Source: Adenanthera pavonina (lineage: Eukaryota; Streptophyta; Magnoliopsida; Fabales; Fabaceae). Taken from it: DNA of 64,000 nucleotides. The notes beneath the pieces were generated by a model. That model was not told where the DNA came from, did not search any database, and saw only the letters and a program-made list of their open reading frames with translations. The position numbers and the translations under genes were made by a program. Of this stretch, positions 22,559-35,458 are shown in pieces. The stretch lies in contig JAIVEN010000014.1 in assembly GCA_026686845.1 (NCBI GenBank), positions 7,674,001 through 7,738,000 of the forward strand, read 5' to 3'. The stretch's first letter is position 1, and every line of letters starts with the position of its first letter.

Positions 22559-25500
22559 TTAATCCAAGATCTTTTCACCAGTCGAAAAAACGTTCCACAC
22601 CACAGTTCCAACCAAGTACAACCCAACGGAAACCTTGAAAACATCAGACCACGAACCTGATCATAGTTCAAGAGGACAAACGTACACAAATGTGGTATCA
22701 GATTCTTGCCCCAATCATCAGATTTTGATAACTTATTATTGGGCACAATGACTCATGCTTGGGTGCCTTGCCTTGATCTGCTACTCTACTAGGTTTGTTG
22801 TGACGAGCCAGAACTTATTAATGTTTCATGCGAATAAAGGAGAACTCAAATTGGGGCAAATTAAAGTTCAAGCCATGCTAGCTTATACAACTACAACATC
22901 ACCTAATCTACTGAACTTTGCGGTCAATTGTTCTTGAACCATATTATTAAAAATTATAATACCGACATGATAAATGAAGTAAATATGTTTTAAGAGATTA
23001 TTACCTAAATCCGATCTATTAAAAGATAAGAAAACCAAGTTAATTATAAACATTTTAGACGTAAATTACTAATAAGCATGTTTGACATATATGTTTATTC
23101 TTCGTTGATTTGGGTTGCTTGTATATAGTAGAACAAGTCTAACTTAAAACTTTTCATACTTACAAGTTATCCATCACATAGCCCCAAAGAAAACATAATT
23201 TTAGACTTTAGCCCAGAAATAAAGTATTAGCGCATCATAATTTTAGACCATATGGTACAAAGATCAAAATGATTGCAATGTCTTCAGTAGGTAAGATAGT
23301 ATAATTAACAAATACTTACCATGCTGCAGAATGTACCCAGTTGCTGCTGTTCCAAGAACACCAGCCAGTACTCCAGCAGTATTAGATAGACCAAGCAATA
23401 TGCCCTGAGAAGAAAATTAGTAAATCAATACAAAACCCATCTTTCTCCTTGAACACAGAAGGTCCTATATTATAATACACAAAGATATGCTTGTGGAATA
23501 TCTAGCTATAATGAATCTACTTACTGAATATCGTGGGGCAATATCCTGATGGTTGGAATATAGACCAGACTGAGAGAATGCATCAGTTCCCTATTTAGAG
23601 AGAATATATACCAAATTAGTGTTGCTGAATCTCAAAGTCTGAACAGTTAAACCAATCCAATCTAGTTCCTCTAAGGTTTTTCAGTTTTCACCGAAGATTA
23701 ATCAAAAAGAAATAAAAAAAATAATAATGGAAGAAAGAAAGAAAAGAAATTGTATCATTAAACTTTCCTAAAGTCTTGTTGCCAAGAAGTTTTACTTTGC
23801 AGAGCAGTCAGATTTGCTCCTTCATGCATTATGAACAAGAAACCATGATAAAATTACTTGATTGATACTTTAATGAGAGAAACTATGATAACAAGAACTC
23901 TTTATCCAGATATATTGGAGAGTTCACATACACACAAACACACACAAAAACAAAAAAGAAAGAAAGAAAAGTCACAATTGTTTAGAGATTTCCAATATCT
24001 TAACAGGGAGATACGTAAATATCAGTACAAATCAAGATCCAAACCTGACTGCATGTCATACACAAAACAGCCATTGCAGGAGAATTTATGTGGCTCAACT
24101 GAGTTAAGAAGAAAGCAGGGCCAAGAAACCCAACTGTTTGCATTATCTGCAGAGGAAAAAATTTACCGTCAGAACCCTGCAGAACCTAAATTGTATACAG
24201 TACCCACCAACTGAAAACTCTAAGTTGCTATATGTCCAAAGATAAAGAAGTCCAAAGAGTTTCTCTCTGACTATTGCATAGGAAATATTGAAGTTACCTT
24301 CAATAGTCTAAACGGAGAAAAAATCTGCAGAGAAAGAAGCAATAAAGAAGGTTGATGATACTGGCCTATTCAGACTTAGTAGTGAGCCCTAGAAAGTTTA
24401 ATCTTGCAGTTTGGAGTTTGATTGCTAGTATGAAGAAGAAGAAGCCGAAAAAAGGTTGATGATTAACAAATTTCTTTTCAATATTAAAATGAGGAAAAAT
24501 AGGAGTGTGAAAGTAGAAGATTTTATGCACCTTTGTATCTCATGACAAGTGCGTATATTGTAAGTGATGAAAACCATAAATATATATATATATACTTTAT
24601 CAAACCACTCAGTATTCAAAAGTTACATTGAACTTCAATTAATATGAGTCAAGCCAAGTCGAACCATGAGAGCGGCAAAACTCTTTCAACAAGTATTTAA
24701 AGCAGTTGCATACCTAGGCTAGGGCTTACACACAAAACCACTTATTAAGCTTAGCATAGCCCTCTACCAGTTAAGCTACATGTTCACTGGTTAAACCATA
24801 AATAATTTAATATGAACAAATTGACACCTCAAAAATGGATTACAGTTTCCCAAACTAAGAATTTCCTCCTTTTATGAAACTAAATTAAATAATAAAGAAT
24901 AATATTCATTTTAACCTTATTTGTTTAAAAAATAGTTTATAGGATTGTTTTGAGACAGGTAAAAGATAGATATAGAGATAAATAAATGTTCTGCTTAAAA
25001 AAATGAAATATTTGAATTCATAATATGCAACGGGTCCCAAACTCTTCAGGCACAGTGAAATTGGGGGGATTATAGCTCAAAAATTATATTTCCAAGAGGA
25101 AGCTACAACAAAAAGAAAAAAGAAAAAGAACAAGATATTGATACCTTGCGAACTCTTGTAACTGATAAACCCTTGCTTACAAGAGTGTCTGCAATCCAAC
25201 CACCAAAATTTGCAGAAACAGCCATTGTCAACCATGGTAAAACACAGAATAGGCCAGATTCTGTAAGATTGAACTTCAGGACCTATTATTACAGAGGAAA
25301 ATAACCCTTCTGTTAAAATTAAATGTTGTCATTTTTTTCCAAGTTGCCAAGAACATTATGCATCAAGATATTTACATTATGATAGTCTGCTATCCACAAC
25401 TTTCAATATTAACTATGCAGAGAATTGAGGCTTGGCAAGACTGTAATGAAGAATGTTAGACTGATGGAAAGACTCACTTGGTTATAGTATGTGGGCATCC

Positions 25501-27573
25501 ACGTAAGAAGAATAAATGTTCCCCAGTTGTGACAGAAATGAGACACTATTAGAGCCCAAACAGGTGGTTTTGACAAAATTAATCCCCAAGGTATAGTTTT
25601 CACAGGTTCCTTGGAAAAGCTGTTTGTGGCAATTAACTTCTTTTCTTCAGTCCGCAGTTCAGGATCATCAAGAGGTGAACTGTGTGCCTACAGAGCAGCT
25701 CCCAGGAGAACAGAAAGGATAAGCACATGAGCAAGTGAAAAATGCAACTAGAATCAGGCAAACTTCTCAGAAACAAAAAAATAATCTAGATACAATGCAG
25801 TAAAGAAGAGGCAATTTAGTGCCAAAAAATTCTTAAGAAAACATGTATATGGATATTTCAAATACGGGAAGGAAGAGACACTGAAAAACAAATAATTTAG
25901 AACGTGCAAATCTTACCTTATTAAGCCAGACGGAAAACCATATCGTCCCTAATGAACCAAAGGAGTAAAATACAGATGGCCATCCAAACTGATGAATTAG
26001 AAAGGGTGAACAGGCCAGTCCAGTGACTGATCCAAGGTACATGCCACTGTAGACCAGTGCTAATGATCTACTTCTCTCTGCTATAGGAACCCATTTTGAC
26101 AGAATATTATTCATGGCTGGCATAGCTACACCCTGAAACAGCAAACAGGCCAAACGAATTGAACTCCATCTGCATATATCAAAATAACTGCTAGAACTGT
26201 GGACATCAAAAACTACAATGATAAATATTTCTTTTTTATTGATTTGATAAATTATTTGGTAGAACTTTGCTTTTGGAAGCTTTTCTTACAAGTAGAGTGC
26301 AAATGAGCAAACCCTTCAGCCTGATTAACAAAACCCACCTCACCAATCCCCATGAATGCCCGAACAACTAGCAGGAAGGGCAATCCAAGTTTCACAGCAA
26401 CAGGAGTGAGGGCAGTGGCAATGGACCACCAAACTACGCCAAATCCCAGCACCTGCTTTCCCCCCACTGTGTCCGCCCATATTCCCCCAGCAATCTGCAA
26501 CCGGTGTCTATGATTCAGAGTCATGAATTTTAAGTCCAAATTTGAATATGCCCAAGCAAGAAAAGTTACTAACCAAACTTATGTTTATCAATATTAACTT
26601 TTACCTGAGTGAGCAGGTATCCCCAGAAAAAAGATGACTGTATTAGACCAACAGTGCTGGGATTCCAATTGTACTCTGCTGACATTGGAAGTATCGCAAT
26701 GCTCATATTTACCTGCCAATGTGAAATAGACGGAAATATTTAAGAGTTTTGGCTAATTGAAAATTTGAAGACTTCCAATGGCATGCAAGGTAGGGCAATA
26801 TTAGTTCAAGCGACTACCGTATTGAATCATGAATGTTCTTTTCTTTTTTAAAGTGACAAATGAGACCACCGTATGCATCTTCGATTGAACCCAAGTTTTT
26901 CAAACATGCACGTTCATTTTAGCTGTCAGCGCAATGAGGATCATTTATAATTATGCTTCCATAGCTTTAAAAAAAAATAATATTTTTTTATATTTTCTAC
27001 TTTGGCAACTAATAGCGATTAGTTATGCTACTATAGCTTCTCACAGCGAAATTACGAACTGCATTTTTTATACACAGCGGTGACTGCGGCATTTCTTAAT
27101 TGTAAAAACAATTAAGAACCAAATCATTTAATATTACCAAATACGCAGCAGACAAGTTTGCAAAAGCTTACTCTATCCATATTGCAGAGAAGGAACGCAG
27201 AAAAGCATAAAAGCACAATAACCCATCTCTTAGGAAATTCTTCCCACCATGGGACCACATTATCCAGTTCCTCCTTCTCAACTACAACGTTGCTAACGAC
27301 ATCTCCGAACTTCACCGAGTCAGGTACAGATCCGGGGAGGTCGTATGGCTCGGATTTGACATTTTCCCACACTTTCTCAGTTCCACTCTCGCCGGAACTT
27401 CGCGATGAAACACGGAAGTGCGGTCGGGGAGAAGGTAATCGTAGCCAAAACAAAGAGGTATGGGCGGCCAAGTGCTTAACATCAAAAGATTTTCTGGTAA
27501 CGGAGATAGTAGAGGAAGGAGCTTGTGGAGTGGAAGGAAAAGAGGAAAGGAGAGCTCTGGCGCTCAACCCCAT
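22559..27573 (-). CDS. PHT4;1: Plastid PHT4;1-type anion/phosphate transporter, copy 2 (complete)
   Basis: Ten exons with GT..AG borders join into 1581 bp (526 aa): 27172-27573, 26605-26712, 26339-26494, 25917-26132, 25478-25687, 25145-25282, 24045-24146, 23525-23590, 23320-23404 and 22559-22656. Domains in order: plastid transit peptide (about 1-95), first membrane span at about 116-131, major-facilitator loop GGIWADTVGGK at 173-183, and the PHT4 signature stretches NILSKWVPIAERSRSLALVY, SHFCHNWGTFILLTWMPTYY and SGLYSNHQDIAPRYS. It ends STGEKILD. Length and exon phases fit the Arabidopsis PHT4 family (about 510-540 aa). PHT4;1 moves inorganic phosphate, coupled to Na+ or H+, across the thylakoid membrane and affects photophosphorylation. 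No break or missing segment was found. PHT4;4-like ascorbate transport is a less likely alternative. Confidence 0.93.
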
Positions 27574-27735
27574 GGGTGTTGTGAGACTTTATGAACTGTT
27601 CACAACTTCTCAGGCGGAGATAGTTTTAACGGACTCGAAGAAGATTTTACGAGAAAATGGAAAGGATATTTATCAACATTGGCTTTGGTTTTGACACGTG
27701 GAGGTTGTCCTCACACTATTCTATTCTATTCTCAC
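27574..27735 (-). promoter_or_regulatory. Short proximal promoter of PHT4;1 copy 2, cut off by a hAT insertion
   Basis: The G-box CACGTG lies at 27695-27700 and an ATAAATAT TATA-like word at about 27667-27675 (minus strand). Similarity to the copy-1 promoter runs to about the border of the hAT MITE at 27736. G-boxes bind bZIP/bHLH factors in light and ABA responses; use here is inferred. Confidence 0.45.
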
Positions 27736-28261
27736 TTGGGTGAATACGTTGGTTCGATCCCGATTGACCCGATCCGGTCCGATCACTTTTGGATCAATCG
27801 GGCCGGGCCAGGGTTAGGGTCAGACACCCTAACTCCGGTCCGACTCGAACTATATATATATATATATATAATTTTTTAATTTTTTTCAATTATTTTATAT
27901 ATTTTAATTAATTTTGTAGGATTTTTATTCTTCATGTATCTAATATAATACATTTACTATGTAAATATTATAAAAACATTTTAAGATTTTAATGTTTCAA
28001 ATATTTTTTAAATTTTGAATTAGTTTTTTACCTTAATATTTATGTAAAAATAATGTATAATGGTTAAATATTCATAAATTTTGAAAAAATTATTTTTTTC
28101 TAAGATTATGTTTTAAGAAAATCTATTTGTAAGTATAAATAAGTATATTTTTTATTATTAATAATATCGGGCCAGCCCGGTACTTGGCCCGGAACTGGCC
28201 CAAAGAATATCGGGCCGGGCAGGGGTCAAACCCGGCCCAACCCGGCCCATGTTCACCCCTA
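27736..28261. mobile_element. hAT-type MITE with GC-rich ends, copy 2
   Basis: Same family as 12204-12775 but inverted. The left end is worn (TTGGGTGAATA) and the right end intact (GTTCACCCCTA). The flanking 8-mers are ATTCTCAC and GTTCTCAC, one mismatch, so an aged target duplication. It lies 163 bp upstream of the PHT4;1 copy-2 start codon. Confidence 0.78.
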
Positions 28262-28269
28262 GTTCTCAC

Positions 28270-29200
28270 TATATGCAAGATATATTATTATACATTGATG
28301 ATTATAATAAAAAACGGTATAAAAAATGATTATAATAAAAAAGAGATTATTGGTTTTTGGGAAACATAAACAAATAAATTTATTTTTTTTAGACTAAAAG
28401 TAATTTGTTTTGGAGTGAGAACCCAATTTTTTGAACTTATAATCGATTTTTTTTAAATAATTAATTTGATATAAAAATAAATATTTTTTTTATCCCAAAA
28501 CACAATTTTCCCATAAAAGAATAAGGACACAGGTCATGCATTTCTTTTGAAACTTTTTTGCTAGAATTTCCTTTTTAAAAAGCTTTGAATAACTTGCTAA
28601 ATTGTTAAACAAGACTTGGATCTTTATATTTTTGTAATCACAATTTTTAATGATATTGAAGTATGTATTGAATCATTTAAAAGAAAAAAGAAATGTAACT
28701 TGAATATCAAGATATATGTGTGTGTCTATATTTATGATTATAACAATCTACATTATTTACAATTTATAAATAATTCCGTTTATTTTCAAACTTTATGCAA
28801 TATTTGTCTAGTGATGTATATAAACAGATTTATTTTCAAAGTATTTTTAATTTTTAGTTTTTATGCGTCAAAATGTAAAATTAGAATATGTACCATGAAT
28901 TTAACATTTAATATTTTTTTGACGACCCAATTCAACTTTTGATATACGAAAGTATAAGTCATCTGCAAATTATGTGCAAACTTGTAACCTGTAAGGATGT
29001 ATGGAATAATAAGTTAATTTGATAATTTTTGTTAATTCAACTAGTTTTTTTTTACCAGCGTTAATTCAAGTAGTTTGAACTCCTGTCAACCTAAAAATAA
29101 GTTTAATTAAATAACGATATTTTATTTCTAGACGAATAATTTCTAGAGTTTTGAAGAATGAAAATGTCATTTTTAGCTTCATACGCGAAATCCATGGTCA
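28270..29200. other. Gene-free AT-rich stretch
   Basis: Divergent spacer between the PHT4;1 and GONST2 genes. No element or gene recognised. Confidence 0.4.
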
Positions 29201-30280
29201 CGTTCTTGTTCACTTCTTGCTCAAGTCATGGCTGCTTCTTTCTCTTTGACTTTGCGAGGCTCGGAGTTCGTTCCATTCTCATTATTCTATTCATTTGGCG
29301 GTACTCTTCGACCTAGAATCTCGCCTTCTGAAGATGGCGAAGGCCATGATTCATGATCTACTCCAGATCATTAATTGCTCGCTTCATGGGTTTTCCCCTA
29401 CCGTCGCAATCCCTTCTGATTCAAGCTCGTTCGTTTTCACTTTTCCGTTGCGTGCTATTCAAAAAGCACAACCTCGCCAACCCTCTTTAGCTTGATATTC
29501 TGCAATTCGGTGGGTACCATTCTTCACTTACCGAGTGCTTGAATTGGAAATTCTTTGGCTTGTGTCGATTTGTGGATAACCACATTGTTGATACTGTGCG
29601 TGAGATACTTGTTATCTGGTGCATTTACCCTGACATTCCCCCCGGTCCCATCGGTATGAGCTTCATTCAATTGCTCCTGTTCTGTTTTTAATCATAGTTT
29701 CTTGGTGGTTTAGACGTTTTGTGTCAACATTGATCTTTTGGGCTATTTTTTTCTGCTGAATTGTCGTCTTCCATCATTACTCTTGGCCAAGTGAGGTGAT
29801 GGTTTTGAAGGAATGCATGAATTGCCTGACGCATCACATGGTTTTCAGGAGGCTATAATTTTTTTTTTCACGATAAGCGTGTCCTAGGAGAAGTTATGGA
29901 ATGCACTTTGCTGAAAAATTATTTTCCAATTCTATGTTGGCCGTTATTTTGATTTAAATGTTTACTTGTTGATTTGAGGTGCAAGGAATTATAATTATAA
30001 ATGTGATTGGTTGGCATTTAAAAACACTGGCTGTGTAATGGAATGTATGCTGCAATCTTTTGTTTATTCGGAGCAAACAGGGCCATGAAAGTCTTGTAAA
30101 TTAATCATTTTGTTCGACTTTTATGCTATGGGCCTTCATTTACCTTGTAGTTTCAACTCTTGATCGAACAATAAAAGGATGGAATCTTGTACTCATGTAA
30201 TATTGGCATCTGGTATTCCTTCCATCTTTCTGACATCGATCATTTTTTGGTCTGACAATTCCTATTTGTAGGTTAGCAAT
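29200..30280 (+). promoter_or_regulatory. Probable 5' leader with a spliced intron for the GONST2-type gene
   Basis: Bases about 29200-29510 are C/T-rich and less AT-rich than their surroundings, like an untranslated first exon. An acceptor-type CTATTTGTAG ends at 30271, nine bases before the ATG at 30281, so the start codon probably sits in exon 2. The donor is not certain; a GTGGGT at about 29511 is one candidate. Short upstream open frames are present. Confidence 0.4.
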
Positions 30281-33200
30281 ATGTCGACCGATTATAAAAT
30301 AGATATCGGCAGTCACAACTTCAAAGAAGAACTAGAATTAAACCTCTTACCTTCAAAACTGTCACTAGATGAAGAGGCTAATGCAGTGCATGAAATGCTT
30401 AATGGAATTCGTGAGCAAGAAAAGATTTCAATCAACAACTATTCTACAAATGCAGAGCGTAAAGCTTTGAGTGATAGGTGTGAAGTAAATATTTTTGTCT
30501 GTATTTGTTTATTACTAAGAGTCTTTTTCTTTGACGCTAAAGTTGTTTATCTTTGTTTATTTCCCTCTCTGCTTTTATTTCTATTTGGGACATGTAACAA
30601 GTTATAGTCTATAATGTTATAAACCCTTTGCAAATATTGGTAGTTAAGTAACAAGTGAAACACATTGATTTTTGAAGCAGGTTTCTGAAAGGAAATAAAG
30701 CATCACTTGGTTACAATGTCAATCATGTTGACGGGGAGGATAGGCGACTGCATAGACCAGCGAAGAAGTCTGGGCCTCTTCTCTCTGGAACAGCTTACTG
30801 TATTTCTTCTTGCAGCATGATAATGCTGAACAAAGTTGTTTTGTCAAGTTATAATTTCAATGCCGGAATATCTTTGATGTTTTACCAGGTGAGTTGGGGT
30901 GCTCCAGATAATGCCGAAATTTATAGTCTCACTTTGAAAGTAGAAATTTGGAAATATGTATTGGTGATATATCACAGTTCCTATTAATGGAAATTTCTCT
31001 GCATGACATGCATTGAACAATCATATTATAAATGAAAAAGTACAATTTAAAATGTGTGCTTTCTAATATTTTTAATTGATATATAGTTTATTTTTGTTGT
31101 TGCATCATTGATCTATTTTCTTTCTTGAAGCTTATGATAGATGCAAAATCAATAATTATGTTGCACTTCTATGCAGAATTTAATAAGCACATTGGTTGTT
31201 GTTCTGCTGGGTTTGTCTGGCGCAGTTTCAGTTGAAAAGCTCAACTGGAAGCTGGTCAGGGTCTGGATCCCTGTCAATGTGATATTTATTGGCATGCTTG
31301 TGTCAGGCATGTATAGGTATTGAATAAATTGCTATTTATATTTCGGTATATGCTACTTTTAGACCTATGGATGTGGAACTTGATTAATAAGTAGTTACCT
31401 TGTCCATCTCCTATCTACCCTTAATGTCTTCTAGTGGATTGTTCTTTTCAGTCTGAAAAACATCAATATTGCAATGGTGACAATTCTCAAGAATGTGACA
31501 AATATTATAACAGCAATTGGAGAGTTATATTTCTTCCAGAAAGATCAAAATCCAAAAGTGTGGACTGCCATGATTCTGATGGTAAATGATGCTCCTGCTT
31601 TCTATTCATTGATAAGCTGTTATTTCTGACAAATAAGAATATCATTGCTGGTTACCTCTTGTATTATGAAAGCATTAATTAGTCTTTTTTAATATATATC
31701 TCATATGGTCACATGCCAACATCATCTTGTCATAAAAGTTTTAAGTGCTTGTATTAGCAAAACTTTCCAGCTGTTTTGGTTTTTTTTTTTCTTATATGGA
31801 ATTTCAGTACTCAAAGATTAAAGTTTACATATTACTTTTTTAATTATGGCATGTTGAAGGATTTGAATATACTACTTATCAGCTTATCGCAAGATTTAAT
31901 CTTTGGAAGCTTCAGTATTTTATCCTTTTGTTTTGATCTATTCCTATTTTATTTCCTTGGTACTTTGAGGTTCGTGAAGAATTTTTTTGGTCTGATGTAT
32001 GTGACTCTGAATAATTGGAGAATGAAATTTTCTTGACTGTTCCCTTAAAGCTCAGAAATCGCAGAAATGAGAATGCCACTGTTACTCTTTTATCAAGTAT
32101 TAGTATTGTATTTATCCAGAAAAATCAGATCAACTTTTTGAAGTCTCATTGCCCTCTATACATACTTGGTACAGATTATCTCTGCTATCAGTGGCGGTAT
32201 TACAGACCTAACCTTTGATGCAGTCGGTTATGCCTGGCAGATTATCAATTGTATTCTTACAGCAAGTTACTCTGTAGGGATATTAGTTCAGATGCCAATT
32301 CCTATATTATTTTTTTTTCCCCATATTCTGTGTACCCAAATCTGAGCCAGAACACTTTCTCTCTCTCTTTTTTTTTGTGACAGCTTACCCTTAGGTGGGT
32401 TATGAATGAAGCAAAAAAGTCAACGAAATCTGGATCTCTTAATGAAGTTTCCATGGTGTTGTTGAACAATTTACTGTCTTTACCTTTTGCCATCATCTTG
32501 ATTTTCCTTTTTGGCGAGTGGGATTATGTAATACACGTGTGAGTAAACATTTTTCTTTGGATTTAAATTTGGAAAAGCCTCCTGCTTCCTCACGGTACTT
32601 TTGGTTTTGATTTCCAGGGATGTAGTTAAACTGCCGATATTTTGGGTTGTTGCAACGGCTAGTGGATTGCTTGGACTTTCCATCAGCTTTACTTCTATGT
32701 GGTTCTTACATCAAACTGGTCCTACAACATATAGGTAACATATGGAGTTAAATAAGTGACTGAGGTTAAGACTAATTGGCTCTGTCATAGGAATAACCAT
32801 TTTACTTACTACAAAAGTTGTCATTCATTTTAGTATTTGACAATCTGACTGTGTAATTCAATCTTAAACCTAACTCCATAGGTGTGTGCAGTTTACCAGA
32901 ATATCTCATAATTATTAGCTTACTTATTCCTAATGCTTTCTTAAATGTTTCTGCTTATGATTTATGAAATGAGTACCTATTATAGTCATTTTCCAATAAA
33001 GCAGATGGCTAGTTATCAATTATTAGACATGTTATGTTCTTAATAGAGCTGCCATTGTTGCCTTGTGGAAAGTTAAAAAGCAATGGACAGGAATGAGTAA
33101 ATTCTTAGCAGCTTCGTTGATAAATTCTTAAGGTTGTCTTTTGTTTGAATATATATATCCAAATTTCTCAAATACTTTCCAATATTAAAACACAACCTAA

Positions 33201-33544
33201 ATGCACATCAATTCAATTGCAACTAAATTCCCGTTATTTTCCTGTGTTTTGAATGTTTTCTTTTCCCACCCTTTGATGTGCCACTAATATTTGTTTCTTA
33301 TTTTATAGTCTGGTTGGATCCTTGAACAAGATTCCGATCTCCATTGCTGGCATTTTATTGTTCAAAGTTCCTCTCAGCGTATCGAATTTATTTAGTATTT
33401 TGTTTGGTAATCAACAGCACAACTATTATACTTTCATGAATTTTTTTTCTTGTTTCCTATCTTCCTAAAATTTATAATGCACATTTGTTGTTTCCAGGTC
33501 TCTTTGCTGGGGTATTCTTTGCTAGAGCCAAAATGTATGCATAG
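30281..33544 (+). CDS. GONST2: Golgi GDP-mannose (nucleotide-sugar) transporter, GONST2 type
   Basis: Nine exons with GT..AG borders join into 1191 bp (396 aa): 30281-30477, 30681-30888, 31177-31316, 31452-31581, 32175-32273, 32384-32538, 32618-32734, 33309-33406 and 33498-33544. A hydrophilic, acidic N-terminus (about 95 residues) precedes the membrane part, which starts LLSGTAYCISSCSMI. The region GSLNK at 352-356 matches the GALNK-type motif that binds GDP-mannose in this family, and ARAKM closes the last span. GONST proteins exchange GDP-mannose for GMP across the Golgi membrane; in plants GONST1/2 supply mannose for sphingolipid glycosylation. GONST2 is preferred to GONST1 because of the long N-terminus and the nearby TPR gene (At1g07280-07290 adjacency, recalled). 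The 3' end is ambiguous: splicing from 33534 to 33647 would replace the ending YA with KILQEKLS, stopping at 33674. An AATAAA lies near 33837. Confidence 0.9.
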
Positions 33545-33674
33545 TTTTGTTTCAGATCTCAAATTCATGTTAATCCTCCATGGAGGATATTTTGTTTTAG
33601 CCAAAATCAAGAAACCCTGGACTTAATATTATTTTTTATCAACCAGGAAAATCCTGCAAGAGAAATTATCTTAA

Positions 33675-34464
33675 TAGTGTTTCAAGCTTTTATTGGCTTA
33701 CTCAGCGGAAAGGTTAAACATAGATTTCTTCTCCAAATTATGTTATTGTATAGTTGTTTATTTTAACTCTATACTTATTGAAACAAGAATTAATAATACT
33801 CAATCCAGATTTATCTGACACATATTCATTTTATCAAATAAAGAGATACTACTTATGTGGGCATGTTCATGGTTATTTGGTAATATTTTTATTTTAAAAT
33901 ATAAGGCTTAGTTTCTTTTTTCAAATAATTTTAGTGGAATGGAAGCGACTTTTGATAGAAAAGTAAAGTCATGAAATGTCATCATTTACTAACAAGATTA
34001 ATTCCTTTTAGCATTATATTTAGTGTTAGAAAATTAGTAATCTCTAAATTTAAGGATATGAATCATCTTCTATCATATTTATAACTATAACATTCTTGCT
34101 CAAATATTACAAGTAATCTTATAAATTTGTGACAAGTAACCTTAAATTAGCAAGCATGGGCGATATCATATTTTCATTTTTATTTAAATTTTAATTGTAT
34201 TTGAATTTGTTCAATTCAATATAAATTTAGTCCATCTAAAAATAAATTACGATGAATCATATCAAATTTTGAGGAATGTAGTCTTTTAAATGAAAATTAT
34301 TAAAATATTAAAATATATATTTAGTAAATAAATATAAAAATTCAAATTTTGGAAAAATAATTATCTAACTAAATTTTAACCTTGATACATATTTATGAAA
34401 TATTCCGTTATTAAATAATCATGTTTTAACCATTCATCTGAATTGATTGTAGATTGTAGCTTGA
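33675..34464. other. Intergenic stretch
   Basis: 3' flank of the GONST2-type gene; no further features. Confidence 0.4.
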
Positions 34465-34841
34465 GACTCTTTGGATACATATGAAAAGCCACTATGAGAC
34501 CCAATAATTGCTTATTTCTAAAATTTGTCAAACATATCACCCATCTTAATAATCAATTATATATCAAATAAGTAATTATGAGAGAAACAGATTTTTCTAC
34601 TTATAATAATCACTTCTTCTCTATTCTATTGTTCCATAATCATTTATTTCACTTCTCCTTTTCATTATCCACACAATAATTATTTAAATTTCTAAAATTC
34701 AAACACATTTATTTTCTCAAAATCACTTTGTAACAAAAAATATTCAAACATAAATCACTTTTAAGATAATCATTTATTCTCATAATTAATTATGAAAATC
34801 ATTTATCCTATCAATTATAGAAAAGTTAATCCAAACATTTC
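34465..34841. mobile_element. Tourist/Harbinger-like MITE, copy 2 (worn)
   Basis: Shares with 17291-17667 the end words CTTTGGAT / ATCCAAAC, the internal CATTATCCACACAATAAT and AATCACTTTT words, and similar length. No clear target duplication remains. Confidence 0.5.
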
Positions 34842-35161
34842 AATGTTATTGTTAGTATGACAATAATAGATAGATAGGGAAAACGTAATTAAAAACATAT
34901 ATATATATAATTTTTAATTTATTTCTCCTAAAATATATAAATTTATTTAACAAGTATAAAAAGTCAAATTTTAAAAAAAGTGATTTAGCCAAGAATGAAA
35001 TGAAATGAAAAGTATATTTTGAGACCTATATTTTGTATATTCAAAACGAAATGAACAAAAGTAAATTAACAGAAAATTATAAAGAAATTGATTCTAATTT
35101 ATTAGAGTATATTGATATTGATGATATATTGATGATAATTCATGCGGTTATAAGATATAGA

Positions 35162-35163
<2 letters not shown>

Positions 35164-35221
<58 letters not shown>
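35164..35221. repeat. (TG)n microsatellite
   Basis: About 29 uninterrupted TG units. They lie about 240 bp beyond the 3' end of the MYB gene. Confidence 0.97.
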
Positions 35222-35223
<2 letters not shown>

Positions 35224-35458
35224 AAGTTCAAGATCAAGCAGTCATTGAAGAGATACGACATATATAATAAAAGGAATAAATTAAAGTAAAAGAACAATTA
35301 GTTCTCATGGAAATCTACTTGCTGTCTGAATCGGAATAAAAGATAAAAAGAAAACACAATCCATAATAGAAGTATGAGCAATACTTTGTGAAGTTCATTA
35401 TTCTAGCGGGACGCAGATTTCACATTCTTTGTCTCGAAAGGATCTAAATAGAGGTTAA

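Noticed and set aside
24650..24800. tRNA-derived SINE-like A- and B-box words on the minus strand (TAGCTTAACTGG and GGTTCGACTTG)
   Set aside because: The two words are more than 100 bp apart, far beyond tRNA or SINE spacing, and no cloverleaf or poly-A tail is evident. They lie in an intron of PHT4;1 copy 2.
35033..35224. Open frame ending in a Cys-Val repeat
   Set aside because: The repeat is only the translation of the (TG)n microsatellite; the rest has no protein-like features.
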